DNA from: an uncultured Alphaproteobacteria bacterium
GTDB lineage: Bacteria > Pseudomonadota > Alphaproteobacteria > Puniceispirillales > UBA1172
Direction: 5' to 3'
Assembly: GCA_958431225.1 (NCBI GenBank)
Contig: OY288107.1
Location: 1,205,501-1,269,500 of the forward strand
DNA length: 64,000 nt
Shown here: piece by piece, positions 7,529 through 15,569 of the stretch
Numbering within the stretch: the stretch's first letter is position 1
Layout of the letters: each line of letters begins with the position of its first letter
The notes under the pieces: generated by a model
Told to the model about the DNA's origin: nothing
What the model saw: the letters and a program-made list of their open reading frames with translations, nothing else
Database searches by the model: none
Position numbers and translations under genes: made by a program

Positions 7529-10500
7529 TTAAGCTGGCTTAGTGGTATCAATAGCATCGCTACAAGTAATGACTATCTTGATGCCGCTGTCCCCATCATC
7601 GGTAGGCATATCATGTACGAGCACCCAAACAGACCCAGAATTCTGATCAAGCCAGTATAAATCGGCATCTTGCTTCTTAAAGAAATCAAATTTGTCCGTA
7701 GCCGTTACACTCTGGGCAGGATTATTGTTTACCGTCACTCCTGTGACCGTCCCAACAGAGCGCATACGCAGATAGACCTTTCCTTTATAGTCATAATTCT
7801 TGTCCTTGTAGTCATAGTATAATTTGTATGTCGCTGACTTTGGATCAGGACTGCTTCCATCGGCATTGGCTAATTTCAAAACAGCATACTGACCCGAATC
7901 CTTTAAACCACCATCATCAAGATACACCACGCCATCCCCAACGGAACCCGTGGTCTCGCGCGAGAAAATGTCAAACACCAAAGGATCATCATCGGTATAT
8001 GCAGATATTGCTTTGACACTATTATCATAACTGTATCGCGTTGGAATTTTTGAACCTTTTCGTATGAGAACATACATCGTTCCCTGATGGATGTTTATAA
8101 GGTCCTCGTCAGCCCCGCCCTTCATATATGTTTCAAATTTTATATCATCTGAAAACGGCGTATAGCCGAACCAATCTGCCCCGCTGGGCAAATGGACGGA
8201 CTTATTTGTGTCACCTTCATTGATGATTGGCGCGGGCATAATCTCGTTATTGTTACCAAGAAAGAATTGGCTATTTAACCAAGGCTTAGTGTCCAAATCG
8301 TCAACCGTTAGATTGCTCAAATCTAGAAGCGAACGGATCATCGGTGTGCCTTCTGTAGCATATACCCAAGCCGCCGTATAAAGGACTTCTTGCCACCGAT
8401 AACGCATCTTAACAGCCGCCCCCATAGCCTCGGTGTAAGTCATATCTGTGTCTGCAATGATTGTTTTATTATAATAGTCACCATAGAGTTCTTGATATTG
8501 TTTGCCATGACCTTTGGGTTGCCACTTAGTCGGATCGTCTGAAGTTGATGGATCTTTTTCAATCCAGCGGTCATAGTGATCACGAAACCACGGCAATAGG
8601 CATCCAGCCTGCACAAAACGTGCCAAAAGTTCTGCCGATGGAAAAGATCCTGGTCCAGGGGCTGGACCCGCCGAATCTGCTTGTGCAAATCCGCCAGTTT
8701 CAGGGCCTCCTTCGCCAAAACCCGCCACCGATGAATCGCCTTGTGCAAATCCGCCAATATCTGCTCCAACCATTGACATGCCGGACATATTCATGCTGAT
8801 AATCATTGGAATCATCAATTTTAGATATGGCCAACTTGATTGGTTATCGCCCATCCACATGCCACCAAAATGCTGAGAGCCAATTTGCCCCCCACGACCA
8901 ATAATATAACTGCGCTTGCGATTTCTTGCATCAGCATTCTTTAGAATGCCCTCATTATAGGTCGCCCAACAAAGAAGGTAGGCATGTTGATTGCGAACAT
9001 GATTAAAGGTATTTTGAAGAAGGGGATTTTGAGGAGTAGTTCCATAGCGAGGATCAGATAGATATACTTGCATATGATACGAGCGCCAATTGAAATTTGA
9101 ACCAATAGCGGGATCTGTTCTCGCTCCGTCAGCGTCGTAAGTGGAGTCGTCAATTTTGTTACCTCTAGTGTGGGTTTGCATAGACGGGGTGGTCATATCT
9201 TGCCAGACGAAATCTAACCCTTCTGTAAACAAGTCGTGATAATTTCCTCCCCACCATTCAGCCGTCGACATCGTTTGGTCTGTTTTTGGCCTTATCCAAT
9301 CAGGGAAAATGGCGGTGATATTAGCACTTTGGCCGTAAGAAAGTTGGGCACAATAAGCATCGGAGGGACCAAAGCCATCGTTATTAAAGTCTTTGCCATC
9401 AGCCGCCGTGTTATTGACATAGGCTTTGTTTTTTTTGATGCCTGCATACGCTGGATAATCATCACCATCTGAATCTTTAATAAAACAGGTGATATTGGTT
9501 TGGGTCACTAATCCATTTTGGTGGGCCCATTTAAAAATACTATCGCCGTCTTTATCTGCGCCAATACGGAAGCGATCATTAATCGTGAACACCTTGTAAG
9601 TGTCTTGCACATCAACATCAACCGCGAATCCTTCAAGGGGAATCTTGGCGTCTTTATATCCCTCCATGATATCCTCAAAAAAAATGTCGTTGTTGTTAGA
9701 CGGGAATTTTTTGTTGTCATAATCCTCCCTACGAATACCAGATGCGCCATAAACACCTTGAAAAAAGCCGAGAGCATATTTTGGGGGAAGCGCAGCATGG
9801 GAAACGGCTTTGCCCGCACTGTCTCTCTGGGCGCAAAGATAGGACAAGCCCTTAACCGTACTATCGACCGATGCAAGATCATCACCACCAATGGCATAAA
9901 AGTCTATCTGACCAGACTGCGCGCCTAAATAAAACGTTTCGGCATTACCAACATCAGGACCAAATGCCGTATCGCCTGTATTAGTATAAGTCTGTGATTG
10001 GTTGTTGAGGAAAAACCCGCAAGCCACCTGCTGATCCGACCCACGATTTCTACTAGAAATAATCCATGGGGCTGAAAAATACATCGGATAATAATAGTCG
10101 GGTATTTGACGCGCAGGGTCCGAAGACTTATAAGCTGTTGGAAGCAATTCATCATGATGATAGAGGATTTGGTCATAATTAAAATTTGTCATTGAAAGAC
10201 CTGTCTTGTTAAGGACATAATCACCATCCTTGCCGCCAGAGTTAACATTAACTTGGCCTTGTCCATAAAACCTTTCCAAGGCACCGGGATGATCTTTGTC
10301 ATTCTTGAACGCTAAAGCAAAAGCGCGCCCATAAGCCCTGTCAACAAAAGTAATGGCTAAAGAATGTCCATTTGAATCTTGTGCGCTTGCGTGCACGACA
10401 GTTTGCGTGTCTGCTACTCTAGCCACTATGTTGAACGACTCATCAATAGAAACTTCCAAATTCTTGGTTCTCAGCGTAATGGATTTCTTATCGCTACCGA

Positions 10501-10900
10501 GAGTAAAAACATCCGCTGGCGCACTTTCTTGATTAATTTCATAGGTTTTTATCGCAGCAAGATTGGCTTCTGTGATAGGGCCAAAAGTATAGTCAATTGG
10601 TGAAATCTTATGATTGTGAGGACCTTCGGCAGGATTGTAACGAATTCTATATATATTGTGCGTATACGAAACACATTGAATTATAAGAGCACCTGGACTT
10701 CCGACGTGCTTCACATCTCTATGATATACTGCGGCATCAAAGGTTGCTACCCAACTGTTATCTTTATCCACAGTTATACCGTAGTTTCCCCCAACATAAA
10801 ACCAGTTCGTCTTACTTAACGGGGTAAATTTGTCTACGGGAATGTAGCTGTAAATCTCTGGGGCCGTATCTTGGTCGGTAGTAATTTCATTCGGTGACAT
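7529..10900 (-). CDS. GH31 alpha-1,4-glucan lyase-like protein
   Basis: A 1123-residue GH31 protein. The sequence follows the algal/fungal alpha-1,4-glucan lyases (which release 1,5-anhydro-D-fructose from starch or glycogen by elimination) closely along its length: TPLSKTNWF near the N-terminus, LGFFQGVYG, EGFAVDVDVQD, LVTQTNITCFI, GLDFVWQDMTTPSM, HFGGMWMGDN, VQAGCLLPWFRDHYDRW, MRYRWQEVLYTA. The catalytic nucleophile is Asp568 in WQDMT, where the lyases also have WQDMT and hydrolases usually have an M-N/W-E type ending. Asp685 in MGDN is the second catalytic position. There is no signal peptide, so it should act in the cytosol, for instance on glycogen. Residues about 712-752 form a Gly/Ala/Pro-rich loop not expected in the family. 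The Shine-Dalgarno GGAGAG precedes the ATG. The alternative is an atypical alpha-glucosidase. Confidence 0.85.
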   Translation of the reverse strand: MSPNEITTDQDTAPEIYSYIPVDKFTPLSKTNWFYVGGNYGITVDKDNSWVATFDAAVYHRDVKHVGSPGALIIQCVSYTHNIYRIRYNPAEGPHNHKISPIDYTFGPITEANLAAIKTYEINQESAPADVFTLGSDKKSITLRTKNLEVSIDESFNIVARVADTQTVVHASAQDSNGHSLAITFVDRAYGRAFALAFKNDKDHPGALERFYGQGQVNVNSGGKDGDYVLNKTGLSMTNFNYDQILYHHDELLPTAYKSSDPARQIPDYYYPMYFSAPWIISSRNRGSDQQVACGFFLNNQSQTYTNTGDTAFGPDVGNAETFYLGAQSGQIDFYAIGGDDLASVDSTVKGLSYLCAQRDSAGKAVSHAALPPKYALGFFQGVYGASGIRREDYDNKKFPSNNNDIFFEDIMEGYKDAKIPLEGFAVDVDVQDTYKVFTINDRFRIGADKDGDSIFKWAHQNGLVTQTNITCFIKDSDGDDYPAYAGIKKNKAYVNNTAADGKDFNNDGFGPSDAYCAQLSYGQSANITAIFPDWIRPKTDQTMSTAEWWGGNYHDLFTEGLDFVWQDMTTPSMQTHTRGNKIDDSTYDADGARTDPAIGSNFNWRSYHMQVYLSDPRYGTTPQNPLLQNTFNHVRNQHAYLLCWATYNEGILKNADARNRKRSYIIGRGGQIGSQHFGGMWMGDNQSSWPYLKLMIPMIISMNMSGMSMVGADIGGFAQGDSSVAGFGEGGPETGGFAQADSAGPAPGPGSFPSAELLARFVQAGCLLPWFRDHYDRWIEKDPSTSDDPTKWQPKGHGKQYQELYGDYYNKTIIADTDMTYTEAMGAAVKMRYRWQEVLYTAAWVYATEGTPMIRSLLDLSNLTVDDLDTKPWLNSQFFLGNNNEIMPAPIINEGDTNKSVHLPSGADWFGYTPFSDDIKFETYMKGGADEDLINIHQGTMYVLIRKGSKIPTRYSYDNSVKAISAYTDDDPLVFDIFSRETTGSVGDGVVYLDDGGLKDSGQYAVLKLANADGSSPDPKSATYKLYYDYKDKNYDYKGKVYLRMRSVGTVTGVTVNNNPAQSVTATDKFDFFKKQDADLYWLDQNSGSVWVLVHDMPTDDGDSGIKIVITCSDAIDTTKPA

Positions 10901-11229
10901 GATTATCTCTCCATTAGTTGTTTTTTATCATATTACGTAATCATTTAGTGACGCTATTGCGCCAAACAAAACATACGCAGTAATTTCAAAGGATAACTTT
11001 TAAATACGAACAATGCAACCAGAATTATTTCTGAATTTTCACAATTCATGGCGGCTGCCTTGGTGGCGCGCGCCATCATAGCCTCAAGTTGGTCTGATGA
11101 TAAAGTCAGGATGGCGTTTTGCGCGCAAATTTGATGGTCAACAAGCCAAGCCAACATGTAGTACTTCTGGGGGTGTTTTTAGGGGTGTTTGTTATCATCA
11201 TCACATTATAATCCAGCCAAACCCAAATA

Positions 11230-11263
11230 ATACTTTACACATGCTAAAGAATATGTGTAGTAT
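11230..11263. repeat. Imperfect inverted repeat
   Basis: ATACT-TT-ACACAT (11230-11242) pairs with ATGTGTAGTAT (11253-11263): an 11-bp stem with a two-base bulge and a 10-nt loop. It has no U-tract, so it is not a standard terminator. It may be an operator or a structured leader. Confidence 0.35.
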
Positions 11264-11343
11264 CATACTCTCCATTTCTAAATATCTTCAAAAAAAATGC
11301 AAATAATATGATTTTATGACTTGACAGAAGAGTTTTATGTAAG

Positions 11344-11355
11344 TAACTAGGTAGT
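11344..11355. promoter_or_regulatory. Inverted-repeat operator candidate, copy 2, with upstream TTGACA
   Basis: TAACTAGGTAGT, with perfect ACTA/TAGT arms around GG, shares 11 of 12 bases with copy 1 at 2174. TTGACA lies at 11321-11326, and 17 bp downstream the -10 position falls on the repeat itself, so a bound protein would block polymerase. Confidence 0.45.
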
Positions 11356-11372
11356 GCATTAAAGGGCGTAAT

Positions 11373-11386
11373 TGTAAGCGCTCATC
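11373..11386. promoter_or_regulatory. LacI-family-like operator candidate
   Basis: TGTAAGCGCTCAT has the central AGCGCT palindrome (11377-11382) with partial symmetry outward, like operators of LacI-family sugar regulators. It lies 24-37 bp before the binding-protein start. No LacI gene is in the window. Confidence 0.3.
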
Positions 11387-11409
11387 AACCTATTAATAGG
11401 AGGAAGACA

Positions 11410-12657
11410 ATGAAGTTAACGAAAATACTTGCAGCATCCGTTGCATTGACAATCTCGGCAACATCGCTTGCCAAAGCCGAACCCCAAGCCGAAGTCCTGC
11501 ATTGGTGGACATCGGGCGGTGAGGCGAAATCCGTTGCCGTGTTGCAAAAAGAGTTCAACGCACGTGGCGGCACTTGGACAGATATGCCCGTAGCCGGTGG
11601 CGGCGGGGATGCCGCTAGGACAGCGCTACGGGCGCGCGTGTTGTCGGGCAATGCGCCTACAGCCGTTCAGATCAAAGGTCTAGTGATTCAAGAATGGTAT
11701 GAAGAAGGCGCATTGGCAGATATCTCTGACGTTGCCAATGAGCATAATTGGGGCGATGTATTGCCCGCCGAAGTTGCGCGTCACATGAAATGCGATGATA
11801 TATGGTGCGCGGCACCGGTGAATATCCACCGCGTGGATTGGATTTGGGCAAATGCGAAAGTTCTCGCTGAGAACGGCATTTCTATGCCAACAACGTGGGA
11901 TGAGTTCAACGCCGCCGCCAAAAAACTGCAAGCGGCAGGGGTGATTCCTTTGGCGCATGGCGGTCAAGCTTGGCAAGAAGCGACGATGTTTGAGGCGGTT
12001 GCCCTCGGCGTTGGCGGTCCAGAATTCTACCAAAAGGCGCTCGTTGAATTGGATCCAGCGGCGTTAACGTCAAACACGATGGTTAAGGTCTTTGATCAGA
12101 TGCGCACCTTGCGCGGCTTTGTTGATGATAATTTCTCTGGTCGTGATTGGAATCTTGCCACGGCAATGGTGATAAACGGCGAAGCAGGTTTTCAGATTAT
12201 GGGCGATTGGGCGAAAGGCGAGTTCCTTGCCGCCAATAAACGTCCCGGCATTGATTTCCTCTGTGCGTCAGTGCCCGGCGAAGGCTTTATCTACAATGTT
12301 GACAGTTTTGCAATGTTCAAGGTTGACGGCCGCGATAAACAAGAAGGTCAGAAACTTTTGGCTGAGTTGATTGTTGGTCCAAGCTTTCAAAAAGCATTCA
12401 ACCTAAATAAAGGCTCAATTCCTGCTCGTGTGGATGTGCCATTGGATGATTTTGACCAATGCGCGCATCTTTCCGCAGAAGATATGGCGGCCAGTGCTAA
12501 AGTGGAGGCATTAGTGCCATCATACGCCCATGGCATGGCGATTCGTAGTGTGCAGTCCGGTGCTATTACCGATGTTGTGACCGCGCATTTCAATTCCGAT
12601 ATGTCATCGGCTGATGCTGTGCAAATGCTTGCAAAGGCGGTTGCTAATAGCCTTTAA
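11410..12657 (+). CDS. Sugar ABC transporter substrate-binding protein
   Basis: A family 1 extracellular solute-binding protein of 415 residues. A signal peptide covers roughly residues 1-23 (MKLTKILAASVALTISA then an AKA-type cleavage site). The mature start (EVLHWWTSGGEAKSVAVLQ, then VAGGGGDAARTALRARVLSG) closely follows the GtsA-like glucose/mannose binding proteins of Proteobacteria. A strong Shine-Dalgarno AGGAGGA lies 6 bp before the ATG. First gene of an importer operon ending in glucokinase, which supports glucose or a glucose-like sugar as ligand. The hairpin after the gene should raise its expression over the permeases. Confidence 0.92.
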   Translation: MKLTKILAASVALTISATSLAKAEPQAEVLHWWTSGGEAKSVAVLQKEFNARGGTWTDMPVAGGGGDAARTALRARVLSGNAPTAVQIKGLVIQEWYEEGALADISDVANEHNWGDVLPAEVARHMKCDDIWCAAPVNIHRVDWIWANAKVLAENGISMPTTWDEFNAAAKKLQAAGVIPLAHGGQAWQEATMFEAVALGVGGPEFYQKALVELDPAALTSNTMVKVFDQMRTLRGFVDDNFSGRDWNLATAMVINGEAGFQIMGDWAKGEFLAANKRPGIDFLCASVPGEGFIYNVDSFAMFKVDGRDKQEGQKLLAELIVGPSFQKAFNLNKGSIPARVDVPLDDFDQCAHLSAEDMAASAKVEALVPSYAHGMAIRSVQSGAITDVVTAHFNSDMSSADAVQMLAKAVANSL

Positions 12658-12666
12658 CATAAATGC

Positions 12667-12701
12667 CCTGCCCATCTATCAAAGGTGGGCAGGATATTTT
12701 T
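12667..12701 (+). terminator. Intercistronic hairpin after the binding-protein gene
   Basis: CCTGCCCATC (12667-12676) pairs with GGTGGGCAGG (12684-12693), ten pairs including one G-U, with a 7-nt loop, followed by ATATTTTTA. It sits between the binding-protein stop and the first permease. Such structures commonly stabilise the 5' mRNA or partly terminate, so that more binding protein than permease is made. Confidence 0.65.
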
Positions 12702-12716
12702 ATAGGGTCAAAACAG

Positions 12717-13586
12717 ATGGAGTGGTTAGAAAAACACGTACCGAAACTGGTTCTTGCCCCTTCATTTGCTTTGAGTTTGGTTTTTGTCTATGGGTTTATC
12801 GGCTGGACGGCGTGGATTTCCTTCACAAAATCTAGGTTATTGCCCCGCTATGATATTGTCGGCACAATTCAGTATGAACGCCTATTTGATGCGCCGAGAT
12901 GGGATACGGCACTAACCAATCTGTTTGTCTTTGGTTTCCTATTCATCGTCATTTCCATGGCGCTAGGGCTGTTGTTAGCCATTTTCCTTGACCAGAAAAT
13001 CCGCACCGAGGGCGTCATCCGCACCATCTATCTCTACCCGATGGCATTGTCGTTGATTGTGACCGGAACGGCGTGGAAATGGATGCTCAACCCGGGGCTA
13101 GGTTTAGAGGCAATGGTGCGAGGCTGGGGGTGGGAGAGTTTTACCTTTAACTGGCTCATTGACCCCGATAAAGCCATTTACACGGTGGTTATCGCCGGGG
13201 TCTGGCAAGCCTCGGGCTTTGTCATGGCATTGTTTTTGGCAGGGTTGCGCTCGGTTGACCAAGAAATTATCCGCGCGGCGCAAGTTGATGGTATCCCCAC
13301 TTGGCGCATTTATGCGTCTGTTATCATCCCATCCATGGCGGCGATTTTTTTATCGGCGTTCATTGTGTTGGCGCATTTAGCCATCAAAAGTTTTGATCTT
13401 GTCATTGCCTTGACCGGGGGCGGGCCCGGCTATGCCACCGATTTACCCGCAACATATATGTACGCAATGGCATTTTCACGAGGCGATATCGGGCAGGCGG
13501 CGAGTTCCGCCATGGTTATGATGCTGGTGGTGTTTGCTATTGTTGTTCCCTATCTCTATTCCGAATTGCGAGCGCGCAATGACTAA
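12717..13586 (+). CDS. Sugar ABC transporter permease (MalF-like)
   Basis: A binding-protein-dependent inner-membrane permease, 289 residues, with about six membrane segments and the cytoplasmic EAA loop as EIIRAAQVDGIPTWRIYASV, which contacts the ATPase. An in-frame ATG at 12663 would place the translation start inside the hairpin, so the ATG at 12717 (MEWLEKHVPK) is preferred. It overlaps the next permease by 8 bp. Partner of the binding protein and ATPase in this operon. Confidence 0.9.
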   Translation: MEWLEKHVPKLVLAPSFALSLVFVYGFIGWTAWISFTKSRLLPRYDIVGTIQYERLFDAPRWDTALTNLFVFGFLFIVISMALGLLLAIFLDQKIRTEGVIRTIYLYPMALSLIVTGTAWKWMLNPGLGLEAMVRGWGWESFTFNWLIDPDKAIYTVVIAGVWQASGFVMALFLAGLRSVDQEIIRAAQVDGIPTWRIYASVIIPSMAAIFLSAFIVLAHLAIKSFDLVIALTGGGPGYATDLPATYMYAMAFSRGDIGQAASSAMVMMLVVFAIVVPYLYSELRARND

Positions 13587-14463
13587 TCCTGCGCTTCAAA
13601 TACAGACTCGGTTTAGTAAAATTGTTCTGCGCTTTGTTTTATATGCGTTGCTATGTCTTTTTGCGATTTATTATCTGTTGCCACTATTTGTGATGATAAC
13701 AACATCCCTCAAAAGCCTGGATGAAATTCGCGGCGGTTCACTGATTGCCCTGCCAAGTCAGGTGACTTTTGAGCCATGGCGCACGGCGTGGTCTGGGGCA
13801 TGCACAGGAATTCAATGTGAAGGATTAAGACCCTATTTCTGGAATACGATTCTAATCACTGTGCCTGCCGTGTTCATCTCAACACTGATAGGGGCGTTAA
13901 ATGGCTATGTGGTGGCGCAATGGCGTTTTAAGGGCGCGAATATCATCTTTGCGCTGATTTTGTTTGGTTGCTTTATTCCGTTTCAGGTGGTGTTATTGCC
14001 GATGGCACGGCTTTTGGGATTGCTGGGATTAGCCGGGTCTATTCAAGGCTTGATTTTCGTGCATGTCATTTACGGCATCGGTTTCACCACGCTATTTTTC
14101 CGCAATTTTTATGTCACCATCCCCGCCGAGTTGGTCAAAGCGGCAAAGGTTGATGGCGCGAATTTCTTCCGCATTTTTATGACGATTTTCCTCCCCCTAT
14201 CCCTGCCCATCATAGTGGTGACGGTGATTTGGCAATTCACGCAAATTTGGAATGATTTCCTGTTCGGCGTGTCGTTTTCGCAAGGGGGAACACAGCCCAT
14301 AACGGTGGCGTTGAATAATATCGTCAATTCCACCACTGGCGTCAAAGAATATAATGTTGATATGGCGGCGGCGATTATTGCGGCACTTCCGACTTTGTTG
14401 GTATATGTTGTTGCGGGGAAATATTTTATTCGTGGTCTAACGGCTGGTTCAGTAAAGGGGTGA
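13579..14463 (+). CDS. Sugar ABC transporter permease (MalG-like)
   Basis: The second permease of the importer, 294 residues, with six likely membrane helices. The EAA motif reads ELVKAAKVDGANFFRIFMTI. I chose the ATG at 13579 (MTNPALQ), which overlaps the preceding stop; an earlier ATG at 13534 would embed 45 more bases in the upstream gene. The C-terminal YFIRGLTAGSVKG is typical of MalG-type permeases. Confidence 0.9.
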   Translation: MTNPALQIQTRFSKIVLRFVLYALLCLFAIYYLLPLFVMITTSLKSLDEIRGGSLIALPSQVTFEPWRTAWSGACTGIQCEGLRPYFWNTILITVPAVFISTLIGALNGYVVAQWRFKGANIIFALILFGCFIPFQVVLLPMARLLGLLGLAGSIQGLIFVHVIYGIGFTTLFFRNFYVTIPAELVKAAKVDGANFFRIFMTIFLPLSLPIIVVTVIWQFTQIWNDFLFGVSFSQGGTQPITVALNNIVNSTTGVKEYNVDMAAAIIAALPTLLVYVVAGKYFIRGLTAGSVKG

Positions 14464-14466
14464 AAA

Positions 14467-15567
14467 ATGTCGGCTATTCTTGAAATCAATCATCTATGCA
14501 AAGATTTTGGTGCGTTGAATATCTTAAATGATGTCAATGTTTCCATTGATGCGGGCGATTTTTTAGTGTTGGTAGGCCCTTCCGGTTGCGGTAAATCCAC
14601 TTTGCTGAATTGCATCGCCGGGCTTGAGCCGATTACTAGCGGTTCCATCGCCATTGACGGCAGGGATATGACGCATATCAGCCCCAAAGACCGCGATATT
14701 GCCATGGTGTTCCAATCCTACGCCCTCTACCCGACCATGAGTGTCGCGCGCAACATCACTTTTGGCATGAAAGTGCGGGGGGTGGCGAAAGCGGTGCAGA
14801 TGCAAAAACTAGCCACCGTCGCCAAACAATTACAGATTGAAAATTTACTAGCACGGCGCCCGGGACAACTATCAGGCGGACAGAGGCAACGTGTTGCCAT
14901 GGGACGGGCATTGGTGCGCGAGCCGAAATTGTTTTTGTTTGATGAGCCTTTATCAAATTTAGATGCAAAATTGCGCGTGGAAATGCGGACAGAAATTAAA
15001 AAACTGCACCAAAATCTAGGCGCATCAATGGTCTATGTAACCCACGACCAAATTGAAGCCATGACGTTGGCAACAAAAATAGTCGTGCTAAATGGCGGTG
15101 TCGTGCAACAGATTGGCACGCCTGCGGAAATTTATACAAAACCAGCCAATGTTTTTGTTGCCGATTTTATGGGGTCGCCCGCCATGAATTTAATCCCGGC
15201 GCACGTCAAAATGGACGGCAAAAAAGGCGCAAGCCTGACGATAAAACGTGGCACCGGCAAACCGCTAATCCTGCACGATAAACACGCCCCCAAACTACCA
15301 AAGAAAATCATTTTAGGCTTGCGCCCAGAGGATATAGGTGATGCGAAATTGCGGAACAGCAAGAAGCTACAATCATCGCTTTGCAAGGTTGATGTGGTTG
15401 AACCTGCCGGGGCGGATACTTATGTTTTGCTAAATCTAGGCGGTAGCACGGTCACCGCACGCCTAGAAGCAGAAACCAAAGCGGCGGCAGGGGGCGCAAT
15501 GGAATTCGCCTTCAATATGGCAAAAGCGTCCTATTTTGATGCAGAAACCGGACAGCGATTGAATTGA
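14467..15567 (+). CDS. Sugar ABC transporter ATP-binding protein (MalK/UgpC-like)
   Basis: The 366-residue ATPase of the importer. Walker A GPSGCGKST at about residues 37-45, Q-loop QSYALYP, signature LSGGQRQRVAMGRALV near residue 135, Walker B LFLFDEPLSNLDAKLR near 156, and the switch histidine in VTHDQIEAMTLA. The C-terminal about 130 residues form the OB-fold regulatory domain (LGLRPEDIG). It follows the permease by 3 bp and overlaps or abuts the glucokinase start. Confidence 0.93.
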   Translation: MSAILEINHLCKDFGALNILNDVNVSIDAGDFLVLVGPSGCGKSTLLNCIAGLEPITSGSIAIDGRDMTHISPKDRDIAMVFQSYALYPTMSVARNITFGMKVRGVAKAVQMQKLATVAKQLQIENLLARRPGQLSGGQRQRVAMGRALVREPKLFLFDEPLSNLDAKLRVEMRTEIKKLHQNLGASMVYVTHDQIEAMTLATKIVVLNGGVVQQIGTPAEIYTKPANVFVADFMGSPAMNLIPAHVKMDGKKGASLTIKRGTGKPLILHDKHAPKLPKKIILGLRPEDIGDAKLRNSKKLQSSLCKVDVVEPAGADTYVLLNLGGSTVTARLEAETKAAAGGAMEFAFNMAKASYFDAETGQRLN

Positions 15568-15569
15568 AA

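Larger units (their letters stand above)
10901..11409. other. Divergent AT-rich intergenic region between GH31 gene and sugar importer operon
   Basis: About 500 bp separating the two divergent units. It holds the palindrome ATTACGTAAT (10933-10942) upstream of the GH31 gene, an imperfect inverted repeat (11230-11263), and the promoter and operator candidates of the importer (11321-11386). A minus-strand frame of 67 codons (10954-11157) has no ribosome site and no family I recognise; I treat it as non-coding or decayed. Confidence 0.5.

Noticed and set aside
7529-10900. Plain alpha-glucosidase or alpha-xylosidase (GH31 hydrolase)
   Set aside because: The WQDMT motif and extended similarity to glucan lyases fit a lyase better, though only an assay can settle it.
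10954-11157. 67-codon minus-strand frame upstream of the GH31 gene
   Set aside because: No ribosome site and no recognised family; kept only as a note in the intergenic entry.
12663-12716. Permease start at ATG 12663
   Set aside because: It would place the translation start inside the intercistronic hairpin and add a non-hydrophobic, non-family N-terminus.
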